64,000 nt of DNA from Williamsia muralis (GTDB lineage Bacteria > Actinomycetota > Actinomycetes > Mycobacteriales > Mycobacteriaceae). Positions 43,221-51,942 of this stretch are shown piece by piece. Below the pieces are notes generated by a model, which saw only the letters and a program-made list of their open reading frames with translations, did not search any database and was not told the origin of the DNA. The stretch spans positions 1-64,000 of the forward strand of contig NZ_PEBD01000008.1 of the NCBI RefSeq assembly GCF_002735905.1, read 5' to 3'. Numbering within the stretch: the first letter of the stretch is position 1; each line of letters starts with the position of its first letter. The translations under genes and the position numbers were made by a program.

Positions 43221-43760
43221 ATGGCCATCGTGCCCGACACCAAGAACTGGACGTGGGTGCTCGAACGGCCATGTCCCGACTGCGGATTCGATCCCTCCAG
43301 GATAGCTTTCCGGGATAGTCCGGACCTGATCAGAGCCAACTCCGCCCAATGGCCTCCGGCCCTGGCCGCGTCTGATCCCCACCGGAGACCGGACGACTCC
43401 ACATGGTCGCCGCTCGAGTACGCCGCCCACGTCCGAGATGTGTTCATCAAGTTCGACGAGCGCCTTGAGGCGATGCTCTCGCAGGACAATCCGGCGTTCG
43501 AGAATTGGGATCAGGACGCCACCGCAGTTGCCGAACGCTACAACGACCAGGATCCGGCCGCGGTGTCCCACGAATTGACCGCGGGCGCTGCCCGACTCGC
43601 AGACGCGTTCGCCAACGTCCCCGATGAAGCGCTCAGCCGACGCGGCCGCCGCAGTGACGGCAGCGAGTTCACCGTGGACTCGCTCGCGCTCTACTTCATA
43701 CACGACCCGATTCACCACTTGTACGATGTGACGGGCACTCGCTTCAACAGCTCCTGGTAG
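43221..43760 (+). CDS. DinB-family protein
   Basis: The 179-residue product starts with a short Cys pair (RPCPDCGFDP) and continues into a DinB-like helical bundle. Metal-ligand His positions appear in WSPLEYAAHVRDVF and FIHDPIHHLYDVTG. GGGAG before ATG 43221 supports the start. DinB proteins include mycothiol-dependent enzymes; the reaction here is unknown. The N-terminal CPDCGFD motif is common to this actinobacterial subgroup. Confidence 0.85.
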   Translation: MAIVPDTKNWTWVLERPCPDCGFDPSRIAFRDSPDLIRANSAQWPPALAASDPHRRPDDSTWSPLEYAAHVRDVFIKFDERLEAMLSQDNPAFENWDQDATAVAERYNDQDPAAVSHELTAGAARLADAFANVPDEALSRRGRRSDGSEFTVDSLALYFIHDPIHHLYDVTGTRFNSSW

Positions 43761-43845
43761 GAACTCCAATCACCATTGCTCGCAGCGACTTCCGCTCAAT
43801 GAGACTTGCCAGCACCTGTGCGCTGGATCACTGCATCATTGAGGT

Positions 43846-44073
43846 ATGCGCTCTCGGCTCAGCTCCCGCGTCTCTCGGACCGTCGGTGGCTGGATGATGT
43901 CCACCGTGGCGGTCACCTACATCAGTGACGGTCAGGGCACCGGACGGTGGTTCACTTCTTCACCTTGGACAGAGGTCACCGAGCTGCGGTTGTCGGCAGA
44001 CACTGTCGGTACTCTGCTGCAGATGAGGAGCCCTGTCATAGTCGCCGACCGATGTGGTTCATCCCCAACGTGA
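43846..44073 (+). CDS. small hypothetical ORF
   Basis: A possible 75-residue protein containing VAVTYISDGQGTGRWFTSSP and ELRLSADTVGTLLQMRSPV. It overlaps the convergent SDR gene by 15 bp and has no clear ribosome site. The rest of the 298-bp gap before the SDR gene is otherwise empty. It may be real or simply open by chance in high-GC DNA. Confidence 0.3.
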   Translation: MRSRLSSRVSRTVGGWMMSTVAVTYISDGQGTGRWFTSSPWTEVTELRLSADTVGTLLQMRSPVIVADRCGSSPT

Positions 44074-44820
44074 TTGACCACCGTCGAGTGGGATGGTCGC
44101 TCCGGTGAGATACCCGGCATCTGGCCCCACCAGGAAGACGATGGCCCGGCCGATGTCGCTCTCGGGGTCACCTACACGGCCGAGCGGGATACCCGCCACA
44201 AACGCAGCCGCTTCTTCGGGATTCTTCTCCATCCACCGGTCAAGGGCGGGTGACGCGGCGTGCGGGGCGACCGACAGGACTCGGATTGCGTCACCACCCC
44301 ACTCGCACGCTGCCGCCCGCGTGAGCGACCGCATGCCTTCTTTGATCGACCCGTAGGCGCCGTAATTGCTTGCGTCCCAGCGCACCGCCGCTGAGGTGAC
44401 GAGATTGATGATGACGCCGCCGCCACGTGCCTTCATGTGGGGATGGCACAGCTGCATCATCCGAAGGGTCGCGAGCGGCCCGGTGGCAAACGACCGTTCG
44501 TAGTCCTCGTCGACGATCGACAGGATCGGGCCCGGCTTGCAGTCGTTGGCGTTGTTCACCAGGATGTCGACCGACCCGAGAGCGGCCACCGTGCCATCGA
44601 CCGCGCGCGCGATATCGTCGCGATCGCTCACGTCGCAGACGATCGGTTCAGCAAGCGCGCGCAGATCGGTCAGCATCGCACAGGTGTCGAGCAGCTTGGA
44701 CTCCGTTCGGCCGGCCACGGCGATCGCAGCGCCCTCCTTGGCCAAGGCGAGCGCGATGCCCTGCCCGATCCCCTGACCTGCTCCGGTTATGAGTGCCACC
44801 TTGCCGTCGAGTGTTCCCAT
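44059..44820 (-). CDS. SDR-family oxidoreductase with altered NNAG motif
   Basis: A 253-residue classical SDR: TGAGQGIGQGIA cofactor loop, VDILVNNANDCKPGP (the usual NNAG reads NNAN), catalytic Ser in NLVTSAAV and Tyr-Lys in YGAYGSIKEGM. The C-terminal GRVGDPESDIGRAIVFLVGPDAGYLTGA is standard. AAAGGAAG precedes the ATG. It closely resembles the SDRs at 46749 and 60085. Substrate unknown; the cluster suggests a steroid or acyl-CoA alcohol. Divergent from the rightward SDR operon across 232 bp. Confidence 0.9.
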   Translation of the reverse strand: MGTLDGKVALITGAGQGIGQGIALALAKEGAAIAVAGRTESKLLDTCAMLTDLRALAEPIVCDVSDRDDIARAVDGTVAALGSVDILVNNANDCKPGPILSIVDEDYERSFATGPLATLRMMQLCHPHMKARGGGVIINLVTSAAVRWDASNYGAYGSIKEGMRSLTRAAACEWGGDAIRVLSVAPHAASPALDRWMEKNPEEAAAFVAGIPLGRVGDPESDIGRAIVFLVGPDAGYLTGATIPLDGGQSRWG

Positions 44821-45052
44821 GCTGCACTTCCTTTCAAGGTTCTGTCAGATCTGCTCAGGTGCTGCGCGGGCAGGGGCGCGAGATCTCACGGGCAAGGACG
44901 GTAATGGCGGAGCTCTGCCGGCGGTGCTGCACTCCCGTTCACCGAGACGCTGCTCAGATCCCGGTGGACGGGACTTCGACCAACCACGGCCACCGCAACA
45001 TCTAGCGTCCGTGTCAGGCGCCGCACAGCGCACCGACTGGGAAAGGATGCTG

Positions 45053-45865
45053 ATGGATCCGCGCACCGACTGGGACTTCTCAGGCAGAAGTGTTGTCGTG
45101 ACAGGCGGCACCAAAGGCATCGGATTCGTCGTGGCAACGGCGTTCCTAGAGGCCGGTGCCGACGTGATGGTCTGCGGTCGGCACACCCCCGCCACGCTGC
45201 CGCACCACGCCGGCCGGACGGCATCGTTCCGCGCCACCGATGTTCGGGATCACTCGGACGCAGTCGGCTTGATCGACGACACCGTCGCGGCACACGGTGG
45301 GCTCGACGTGCTGGTGAACAATGCCGGCGGCTCCCCCGATGCCGACGCCGCCACCGTCTCGCCGCGGTTTGTCGAGAAGATCCTCGCACTCAATCTCCTC
45401 GGGCCCTTTTACGCCGCCCAAGCCGCGAACTCGGTGATGCAAGCCAATCCCGAGGGCGGTTCCATCATCAACATCGGCAGTGTCTCGGCCCACGACCCCC
45501 AGCCGGGCACTGCCGCATACAGCGCCGCCAAGGCCGGCCTGCTCGTCCTCACCAAAGCCCTGGCTCTGGAATGGGCGCCGGCCGTGCGCATCAATCACAT
45601 CACCACGGGTCTCATTCGCACCGAGAGCGCGGCTTCGGTATACGGCGACGACGGCGGGGCAGCCGTCATCAACACACTCCCGATGGGCCGGATGGCCGTC
45701 CCCGACGACATCGCCAACGCCTGCCTGTTCCTCGCGAGCCGATTGGCGTCCTACGTCAATGGTTCAGACCTCGCCGTCCACGGCGGTGGTGAGTACCCCG
45801 CTAGGTACGTCGCCACCCACAGCGGTGCCCGCGACCGCTCGGTGACACTGGAAGGCGTGCGCTGA
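45053..45865 (+). CDS. SDR-family oxidoreductase
   Basis: The 270-residue classical SDR carries TGGTKGIGFVVA, NNAGGSPDADA (normal NNAG), Ser in NIGSVSAHDPQ and YSAAKAG. GAAAGGA lies about six bases before ATG 45053; the frame extends upstream but without support. It leads a rightward operon with an F420-type oxidoreductase and two further SDRs, five bases before the next gene. Function in the cluster unknown. Confidence 0.9.
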   Translation: MDPRTDWDFSGRSVVVTGGTKGIGFVVATAFLEAGADVMVCGRHTPATLPHHAGRTASFRATDVRDHSDAVGLIDDTVAAHGGLDVLVNNAGGSPDADAATVSPRFVEKILALNLLGPFYAAQAANSVMQANPEGGSIINIGSVSAHDPQPGTAAYSAAKAGLLVLTKALALEWAPAVRINHITTGLIRTESAASVYGDDGGAAVINTLPMGRMAVPDDIANACLFLASRLASYVNGSDLAVHGGGEYPARYVATHSGARDRSVTLEGVR

Positions 45866-45870
45866 CCGCC

Positions 45871-46752
45871 ATGCGTATCGGGATCACATCACCCATCGTC
45901 GTCCAGCACCCGGCCACCGCATCCGCATGGGAGCGCGACGCCGGGCCCGCAGAGCTGATCCGTATCGCCCAGACGGCCGATCGACTCGGCTACCACCACC
46001 TCACGTGCAGCGAGCACGTCGCTGTCCCCATCGACGTCGCCGCCGAACGCGGGGGTACCTACTGGGACCCGCTCGCCACCTTCGGTTTCGTTGCGGCGCA
46101 CACGTCCCGGATCAAACTCGCCACCCAGGTGCTGGTCCTCGGCTATCACCATCCCCTCGAGATCGCCAAGCGGTACGGCACCCTCGATCTGGTCAGCGGC
46201 GGCCGCCTCGTGCTGGGACTCGGCGTCGGCAGCTTGCGCGAAGAGTTCGACGCACTCGGTGCAGACTTCGCCGGCCGGGGTCGCATCGCCGACGACGCCC
46301 TCGCCGCGCTGCGGGCTTCGCTCTCTCGTCCAAACCCCGCCTACCACGGCCCCTATTACGACTTCGGCAATGTTGTCGTCGAGCCCCACGCAGTACAGCC
46401 GCACGTTCCGATGTGGATCGGCGGACGCACGCTCCGTTCTCTGCGCCGTGCCGTCACGCTCGGAGACGGATGGGTTCCGTTCGGCCTGCCGCTGCTCGAC
46501 CTCGAGCGGCTCCTCGAGGCCGCCGAACTGCCCCACGACTTCACGGTGGTCCTCCCCGCGAGTCACATCGACCCACTCGGCAACCGGTCGGGTGCCCTCA
46601 GATCGCTGGAGCGGCGCAGGGAGATGGGGGCCACCATCGTGAGCGTCAGTATCTCGGCCACCAGCGTGTCCCATTACTGCGACCAGCTCGAGGCGTTGCA
46701 CGAGGCCTGCATCGAGCTCGACATCGACTTCACTTCGGAGGACAGACCATGA
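45871..46752 (+). CDS. LLM-class F420-dependent oxidoreductase
   Basis: A 293-residue luciferase-like protein of the Rv2161c-like group: RIAQTADRLGYHHLTCSEHVAVP, then TSRIKLATQVLVLGYHHPLEIAKRYGTLDLVSGGRLVLGLGVGSLREEF split over strands 3-4, and VPMWIGGRTLRSLRRAVTLGDGW. It probably uses coenzyme F420 for a reduction or dehydrogenation. It sits between two SDR genes with a five-base gap and an ATGA overlap, so the four products probably act on one compound class. Confidence 0.88.
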   Translation: MRIGITSPIVVQHPATASAWERDAGPAELIRIAQTADRLGYHHLTCSEHVAVPIDVAAERGGTYWDPLATFGFVAAHTSRIKLATQVLVLGYHHPLEIAKRYGTLDLVSGGRLVLGLGVGSLREEFDALGADFAGRGRIADDALAALRASLSRPNPAYHGPYYDFGNVVVEPHAVQPHVPMWIGGRTLRSLRRAVTLGDGWVPFGLPLLDLERLLEAAELPHDFTVVLPASHIDPLGNRSGALRSLERRREMGATIVSVSISATSVSHYCDQLEALHEACIELDIDFTSEDRP

Positions 46753-47492
46753 AACTGCAGGGAAAGACGGCGATTGTCACGGGCGGCGCGGGCGGGATCG
46801 GAAGCGCTATCACCCGCGTGTTCGTCGAGCAGGGCGCAGGCGTCCTGTTCGCCGACATCGACGACAAGCGCGGCCACGAGTTGGAACGCGACCTCGGTCC
46901 GTCAGCACGATTCCTGAATGTGGACATCTCGAAACCACAAGCTGCGGTGACCATTCGCGACACCGCCGTGTCACATTTCGGTTCGGTCGACATCTTGGTC
47001 AACAACGCCCATGCGTCGCGCCAGGCGTCGCTGGTCGACCACACCGCCGAGATGTTCGAGTTGTCCTTCAACACCGGGTTCTACCCGACGGTGCACCTCA
47101 TGCAGGCCTGCTACGAACAGCTGAAGGCTGCCTCGGGTTCGGTGATCAACTTCGCTTCCGGGTCGGGCCTGGAAGGGATGCCGACCCAGACGTCCTATGC
47201 CGCAGCCAAAGAAGCCATTCGGGGCGTGAGCCGGGTCGCCGCCAATGAGTGGGCGGCCGACGGCATCCGCGTGAACGTGATCTGTCCGTTTGCGGCCACC
47301 GAGGGTGTTCTGGCCTGGCAGAAGGCCTTCCCCGAGCGGGCCGCCGAATCGGCTGCCAAGGTGCCCCTCGGACGTGTCGGGGACCCTGAGACCGATATCG
47401 CACCCATCGTCGTCTTTCTTGCTTCCGAGGATTCCAAGTACATGACCGGGCAGACTCTGATGGCAGACGGCGGCATCATCAAACTGCGGTAG
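46749..47492 (+). CDS. SDR-family oxidoreductase with altered NNAG motif
   Basis: The 247-residue SDR has TGGAGGIGSAIT, VDILVNNAHASRQAS (NNAH instead of NNAG), Ser in NFASGSGLEG and YAAAKEAIRGV. It ends GRVGDPETDIAPIVVFLASE and YMTGQTLMADGG. The ATG overlaps the F420-type oxidoreductase stop (ATGA). It belongs to the same subgroup as the SDRs at 44059 and 60085, probably from gene duplication in this region. Confidence 0.9.
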   Translation: MKLQGKTAIVTGGAGGIGSAITRVFVEQGAGVLFADIDDKRGHELERDLGPSARFLNVDISKPQAAVTIRDTAVSHFGSVDILVNNAHASRQASLVDHTAEMFELSFNTGFYPTVHLMQACYEQLKAASGSVINFASGSGLEGMPTQTSYAAAKEAIRGVSRVAANEWAADGIRVNVICPFAATEGVLAWQKAFPERAAESAAKVPLGRVGDPETDIAPIVVFLASEDSKYMTGQTLMADGGIIKLR

Positions 47493-47538
47493 GTCTGCAA
47501 ACCACTGCGTCAGCTCTCGAACAACAAGGAGTCAGCAC

Positions 47539-48378
47539 ATGACAGAGCGTTTCGACGGACAGGTCGCCCTGATCACCGGCGGCGCCCGCGGACAGGGCCG
47601 TAGCCACGCCATCGCCTTCGCCGAACGCGGCGCTGACATCGTGGTGTGTGACAGATGTGAAGACAGCCCTTCGGTCGCTTACCCGCTGGCCACCGAAGCA
47701 GACCTTGATGAGACCGTGCGTCTTGTGAAAGCCACTGGACGACAGTGCATTGCGGTCAAAGCTGACACTGCCGATCGCCCGGCGATGGACGCTCTGGTCG
47801 GCCGGGCCGAAGCAGAACTGGGACGGATCGACATCGCGGTGGCCAACGCCGGCGTCTCGGTCGCCGCGCCCGTCCAGTCGATGACCGAGCAGCAATGGTC
47901 AGAAGTCATCTCGTCCAACCTCACCGGTGTCTTCAACACCGTCGGCGCAGTCTCACCGGGAATGATCAAGCGCGGTTACGGTCGAATCGTGACGATCTCC
48001 TCCATGCTCGGCCGAGCGGGGAACGTCAGCATGGTCGGCTACGCCGCGTCCAAGTGGGGCGTCATCGGTCTGACGAAGAGCGCTGCCCTTGATCTCGCAT
48101 CGCATGGCATCACTGTGAATGCCATTGCCCCGGGCAACATCTCGACTCCGATGATTCACAACGAAGCCCTGTACGCGATGATGCGGCCCGACCTAGACCA
48201 TCCGACCGACAAGGACGTCGAGCCCGTCTTCGCATCACTGCACGCCCAGCCGGTGCCGTGGCTCGAAGCCGACGAGATCACCCGGGTGGTGCTGTTCCTC
48301 ACCGACAAGGCCAGTGCGCACATCAGCGGTACGGTCATTCCGGTCGACGCCGGGAATGCGGCACGCGTCACGGGGTGA
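47539..48378 (+). CDS. mycofactocin-coupled-type SDR oxidoreductase
   Basis: The 279-residue SDR has GGARGQGRSHAIAFAERGADI, followed by an insert ending YPLATEADLDETVRLVKATG. The GQGRSHA loop plus this insert marks the mycofactocin-associated SDR subfamily, in which NAD is thought to be non-exchangeable and electrons pass to mycofactocin. NAGVSVAAP, SSMLGRAG and YAASKWGVIGLT complete the active site. AAGGAG precedes ATG 47539. Last gene of the rightward operon; alcohol oxidation is the expected role. Confidence 0.88.
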   Translation: MTERFDGQVALITGGARGQGRSHAIAFAERGADIVVCDRCEDSPSVAYPLATEADLDETVRLVKATGRQCIAVKADTADRPAMDALVGRAEAELGRIDIAVANAGVSVAAPVQSMTEQQWSEVISSNLTGVFNTVGAVSPGMIKRGYGRIVTISSMLGRAGNVSMVGYAASKWGVIGLTKSAALDLASHGITVNAIAPGNISTPMIHNEALYAMMRPDLDHPTDKDVEPVFASLHAQPVPWLEADEITRVVLFLTDKASAHISGTVIPVDAGNAARVTG

Positions 48379-48390
48379 GGTAGAGCTGTA

Positions 48391-49446
48391 TCAGAACTCG
48401 ATGGTCAGGTGCTCGCTGAGCGGGCGGGCCTGACAGGCCAAGATGTAGCCGTCCGCGATGTCCTCCTCATCGAGGATCGACGTATCACCCATGTCGACCT
48501 CGCCGTCGACAAGAGTGCATGCACAGGAACCACATTCGCCCTCGCGGCACGAGTACGGCACATCCAGTCCCTTGGACAGCAGAACGTCGACAAGCGTAAC
48601 CGACCGCGGCCAGCTCAGCTCGTGCGCTTCACCGTCGAGACTCACCGATACCGTCGGCGCGTCGCCGTGATCACCCTCGGAGAGCACCGGTACCTCCACC
48701 TCGGCAAAGGGATCGCCGGACAGTGACGTGAAGACCTCGGCGTGCACTCGGCCCCGGGCGATGCCCGATCGCGCGGTTGCCTTGTGCACCATGTCCATGA
48801 ACGGTTTGGGACCGCACATGAACACCCGGTGGTTCCCGAATGCCGAGCAAAGGGGCACAAGCTGATCGACGGTCGGCCGACCCTGCACACTCTCCAGCCA
48901 GTGCAGCACCAGCAACCTGTCAGCGAACCGGGTTGCGAGGTCGTGCAGTTCTTGCCGGAAAATGATCGAGCTCTCGTCCCGATTCGCATAGAGCAGAACG
49001 ACTTTGCCGGCGCCTCCGCTCAGCGCTGTCTTGAGAATGGAGATCACCGGCGTCACCCCACTGCCCGCGGCGAACAGCAGCAAGTCGTCGTCCAGATTCA
49101 CCGGGGTGAAGACGCCGGACGGGGGCAGCACTTCGAGGACATCACCGACGTTGACGTTGTCGCACAGCCAGTGCGATCCGTATCCACCGTCGGTGCGCTT
49201 GACGGTGACCTTCGGTCGGTCGTCGGTCAGCGGCGAACTGGCCAGTGAATAGCACCGGGCAACCGACCCCGTCCGGTCGCTGGGGATACGCAGGGTGAGA
49301 AATTGCCCTGGCTTGTATCTGAACTCGTCGCCACGGTCGGCGGGCACGTCGAACACCAACGACCGCGCTTCGGCCGTCTCCTCGACGACGGCAGCCACGG
49401 TCACCATCACTGACCGCGAATTAGGTTCAGATACAGCAGTTGTCAT
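48391..49446 (-). CDS. KshB-like flavin/[2Fe-2S] ferredoxin reductase
   Basis: The 351-residue protein has an FAD domain (RCYSLASSP), an NAD domain (FAAGSGVTPVISILKTAL, and VFMCGPKPFMDMV) and a C-terminal plant-type ferredoxin domain with Cys ligands in CREGECGSCACTL and ILACQARP. This order and the EGECGSCAC pattern match KshB, the reductase of 3-ketosteroid 9-alpha-hydroxylase, and related HmfA-type proteins. It would supply electrons to a Rieske oxygenase, which is not in this window. ATG 49446 preferred; GTG 49476 is possible. Last gene of the leftward cluster. Confidence 0.85.
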   Translation of the reverse strand: MTTAVSEPNSRSVMVTVAAVVEETAEARSLVFDVPADRGDEFRYKPGQFLTLRIPSDRTGSVARCYSLASSPLTDDRPKVTVKRTDGGYGSHWLCDNVNVGDVLEVLPPSGVFTPVNLDDDLLLFAAGSGVTPVISILKTALSGGAGKVVLLYANRDESSIIFRQELHDLATRFADRLLVLHWLESVQGRPTVDQLVPLCSAFGNHRVFMCGPKPFMDMVHKATARSGIARGRVHAEVFTSLSGDPFAEVEVPVLSEGDHGDAPTVSVSLDGEAHELSWPRSVTLVDVLLSKGLDVPYSCREGECGSCACTLVDGEVDMGDTSILDEEDIADGYILACQARPLSEHLTIEF

Positions 49447-49526
49447 CGCCGGTCTAGCCTCTCCCTGAGTGGACACGACTCGCCGAAACTAGATGAACGG
49501 GCGCTTCGGTGCGCCGCCGCTCCCGC

Positions 49527-50363
49527 TCAACGGGACGCGCTCGGTACCCCCGTCGTGGCGGCAAACGACGCCCTGCCTCCCGAGATCGCCGGCCGTCCGT
49601 TCTTGACGAGTTCGAACGTGAGATCCGAGCCATCGCCCCACGCCCGTATCACCGGGGACTCACCGGGATGGAGTGCCGCTGCGAATCGGCCGTCGAGACT
49701 CGCCAGGTCTGCTGGATGTGCGCCGGTCAGACGCGCGCATTCCAGCGCTCCGGCGGCCAGGGTGCACAGTCCGTGCATGATGGGCCGCGGCTGACCGATT
49801 CGCTCCGACGCGTCGGGGTCGATGTGGATGTGGTGCCGGTCGCCGGTGAGTCGATAGAGTGCCGCTTGGTTCTCACGCGTGTGCAACACGGATTCGAATG
49901 TCGGATCGCCCTGCGCATCAACCGGTCTCGCCGGCCCTCGCTCGCCACCGAAACCTCCTGCGCCCGGTGCGAACAACGACCACGTCGCGATGAAGTACTC
50001 ACTGCGGACCTCGACCTCGAAGACCGCTGCCGCGCCCTTGTCCCACACATTGCCGACCGATGCCGACAGCGTCACCTCGCCGCTGCGTGGCAAAGGTGCC
50101 AGTACCGTCAGCTGTTGTGACCCATGCAGTGCCGTGCGGGTATCGAACGCACCCCGCGACCCGAGCTCGTCCGGGGCCCACTGCGCGAGTGTCAGCGCGA
50201 ACGTCGGCAACACCCTCAGTCGGTCCTCGAACACCAGGTCCAGCTCGGTTGCTTTCGCGCCCACGGCCAACGCGTAGATGATCGCATCGCGTTCGTCGTA
50301 GGACACGGTGCGTGTACCTAGGTCGACGCCTCGCCACCGGCCCGCGTTCTCCCAGCTCTTCAC
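49527..50363 (-). CDS. MaoC-type double-hotdog enoyl-CoA hydratase
   Basis: The 278-residue protein has two hotdog repeats like hydratase 2 and the Hsd4B proteins of sterol degradation. The active C-terminal half shows YRLTGDRHHIHIDPDASERI; the catalytic Asp and His are kept, though the usual NP after GDR is HH. HGLCTLAAGALE follows. It starts with GTG directly at the Ltp2 stop (TAGTG). It should hydrate a steroid side-chain or shorter enoyl-CoA. The second such gene at 61540 has the standard motif. Confidence 0.88.
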   Translation of the reverse strand: MKSWENAGRWRGVDLGTRTVSYDERDAIIYALAVGAKATELDLVFEDRLRVLPTFALTLAQWAPDELGSRGAFDTRTALHGSQQLTVLAPLPRSGEVTLSASVGNVWDKGAAAVFEVEVRSEYFIATWSLFAPGAGGFGGERGPARPVDAQGDPTFESVLHTRENQAALYRLTGDRHHIHIDPDASERIGQPRPIMHGLCTLAAGALECARLTGAHPADLASLDGRFAAALHPGESPVIRAWGDGSDLTFELVKNGRPAISGGRASFAATTGVPSASR

Positions 50364-51538
50364 TACGCCACCCCGAGGACGAGGCCGCTGGTCGGAACCG
50401 CGGTGCCTGCGGTGACGATGATGTTCTCGGCCGTGTCGGGCTGATTGGTCGACGTTCCCCGGATGAGACGGACCGCTTCGGCTACGCCGTTGACGCCGTG
50501 CAGGTACGCCTCTCCGATCTGTCCGCCGTGAGTGTTGGAGGGCAACAGTCCACCGACCTCCAGGTTGCCGTCGGCGATGAAGTCTTTCGCTTCACCCCGG
50601 GCGCAGAACCCCAGCTCTTCGAGCTGAGGTAACACAAGAGGTGTGAAGTGGTCGTATAGGATTGCAGCGTCGATGTCTTCGGGTCCCAACCCACTCTGGG
50701 CGTAGAGCTGGCGGCCCACCAGACCCATCTCCGGAATGCCGGTGATGTCGGGACGGTAGTAGCTGGTCATCATGTGCTGATCCCTGCCGCTGCCCTGTGC
50801 CGCGCCTTTGATGAGCGCCGGCCTGTTGTCGAGGGTCGCGGCCCGCTCGGCCGAGACGATGACGAGTGCCTGGCCCCCATCGGTTTCCTGACAGCAATCC
50901 AGCAGATGTAGGGGCTCGGCGATCCAGCGCGAGTTCTGATGGTCGTCGAGCGTGATCGGCCGGCGGTAGAACCACGCCTCGCGGTTGTTCGCCGCGTGCT
51001 TGCGGGCCACCACCGCAACCCGGCCGAAATCCTCACTGGTGGCGCCATGTTCATGCATGTACCGCCGAGCGAACATCGCGACCCACTGCGCCGGCGTCGA
51101 CAGTCCCTGAGGCGTCATCCACGCGTAGGCGGCGCGGTCTGCGGTGCTGTCCATCGGTCGATCGTGTTGGCCCAGCCCGTACCGGACGCCTGATCGCTCG
51201 TTGAAAGCGCGATAACAGACCACCACCTCCGCGACTCCTGTCGCCACCGCCATCGCGGCCTGCTGCACGGTCGCGCACGCCGCTCCTCCGCCATATCCGA
51301 TGCGGGAGAAGAACTTCAACTCACCGAGCCCGCAGTTGCGGGCAACGAGCACCTCGCCGTTCGTCTCGGCGGTATACGTCGAGAGGCCGTCGACCTCGGA
51401 TGGGTCGATGCCTGCGTCGGACAGAGCTGCCACGATCGCCTCACACGCGAGCTGCAGTTCGCTTCGGCCCGAGTTCTTGGAGAACTCGGTGGCCCCGATC
51501 CCGACGATGGCCGCCGACCCGGACAGTGGGCTGGACAT
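50363..51538 (-). CDS. ltp2: Ltp2-type acyl-CoA aldolase (steroid side-chain lyase)
   Basis: The 391-residue thiolase-fold protein matches mycobacterial Ltp2 (Rv3540c) throughout: AAIVGIGATEFSKNSGRSEL at the start, IGYGGGAACATVQQAAMAVA, HAANNREAWFYRRPITLDDH, and NTHGGQIGEAYLHGVNG near the end. With ChsH2, Ltp2 carries out the retro-aldol cleavage of 17-hydroxy-3-oxo-pregnene-20-carboxyl-CoA to androstenedione and propionyl-CoA. AAAGGAGG precedes ATG 51538 (GTG 51541 possible). It overlaps the ChsH1 stop, within the same compact operon as its known partners. Confidence 0.93.
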   Translation of the reverse strand: MSSPLSGSAAIVGIGATEFSKNSGRSELQLACEAIVAALSDAGIDPSEVDGLSTYTAETNGEVLVARNCGLGELKFFSRIGYGGGAACATVQQAAMAVATGVAEVVVCYRAFNERSGVRYGLGQHDRPMDSTADRAAYAWMTPQGLSTPAQWVAMFARRYMHEHGATSEDFGRVAVVARKHAANNREAWFYRRPITLDDHQNSRWIAEPLHLLDCCQETDGGQALVIVSAERAATLDNRPALIKGAAQGSGRDQHMMTSYYRPDITGIPEMGLVGRQLYAQSGLGPEDIDAAILYDHFTPLVLPQLEELGFCARGEAKDFIADGNLEVGGLLPSNTHGGQIGEAYLHGVNGVAEAVRLIRGTSTNQPDTAENIIVTAGTAVPTSGLVLGVA

Positions 51539-51942
51539 CACCTGCCTCCTTTCATGACGGTGACCGTCACAGTGCCGGTGACATGCGCGCCGATACTGTT
51601 GACGCCGCGGACGTGGACCGACACCACACCGTTGTCGTTCGCGATCACCTTCCCGGTGAGGGTCATGGTGTCGCCGGGGTAGTTGGGCGCACCAAGCCGT
51701 ATCGCGACCTTGCGCAGCGATGCCCCGGGGCCCGCCCAGTCGGTGATGAACCGCCCGACAAGACCATTGGTCGTAAGGATGTTCATGAACACGTCTGGGG
51801 ATCCACGTTCGACCGCCAGCGCCGGATCATGATGCACATCCTGGTAATCGCGACTCGCGATGGCCGTCGCCACGATCATCGTGCGCGTGATCGGGACAAC
51901 GAGTTCCGGCAGTTCGTGACCCACCGCCACATCGGTGATCAC
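51538..51942 (-). CDS. chsH1: ChsH1-type MaoC hydratase subunit
   Basis: A 134-residue single-hotdog protein matching ChsH1 (Rv3541c): ATAIASRDYQDVHHDPALAVERG, NILTTNGLVGRFITDWAGP and VRGVNSIGAHVTGTVTVTV. The DVHHDP motif holds the catalytic Asp/His pair. With ChsH2 it forms the hydratase for the 3-carbon side-chain enoyl-CoA. GTG 51942 overlaps the previous stop (GTGA), and the family length supports it. Confidence 0.92.
   Translation of the reverse strand: MITDVAVGHELPELVVPITRTMIVATAIASRDYQDVHHDPALAVERGSPDVFMNILTTNGLVGRFITDWAGPGASLRKVAIRLGAPNYPGDTMTLTGKVIANDNGVVSVHVRGVNSIGAHVTGTVTVTVMKGGR

Noticed and set aside
45927-47492. 521-codon open frame covering the F420-type oxidoreductase and the SDR
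   Set aside because: Only the part from 46749 is protein-like (the SDR). The upstream part is an Arg-rich shadow of the overlapping oxidoreductase gene, and ATG 46749 sits in a normal ATGA overlap.
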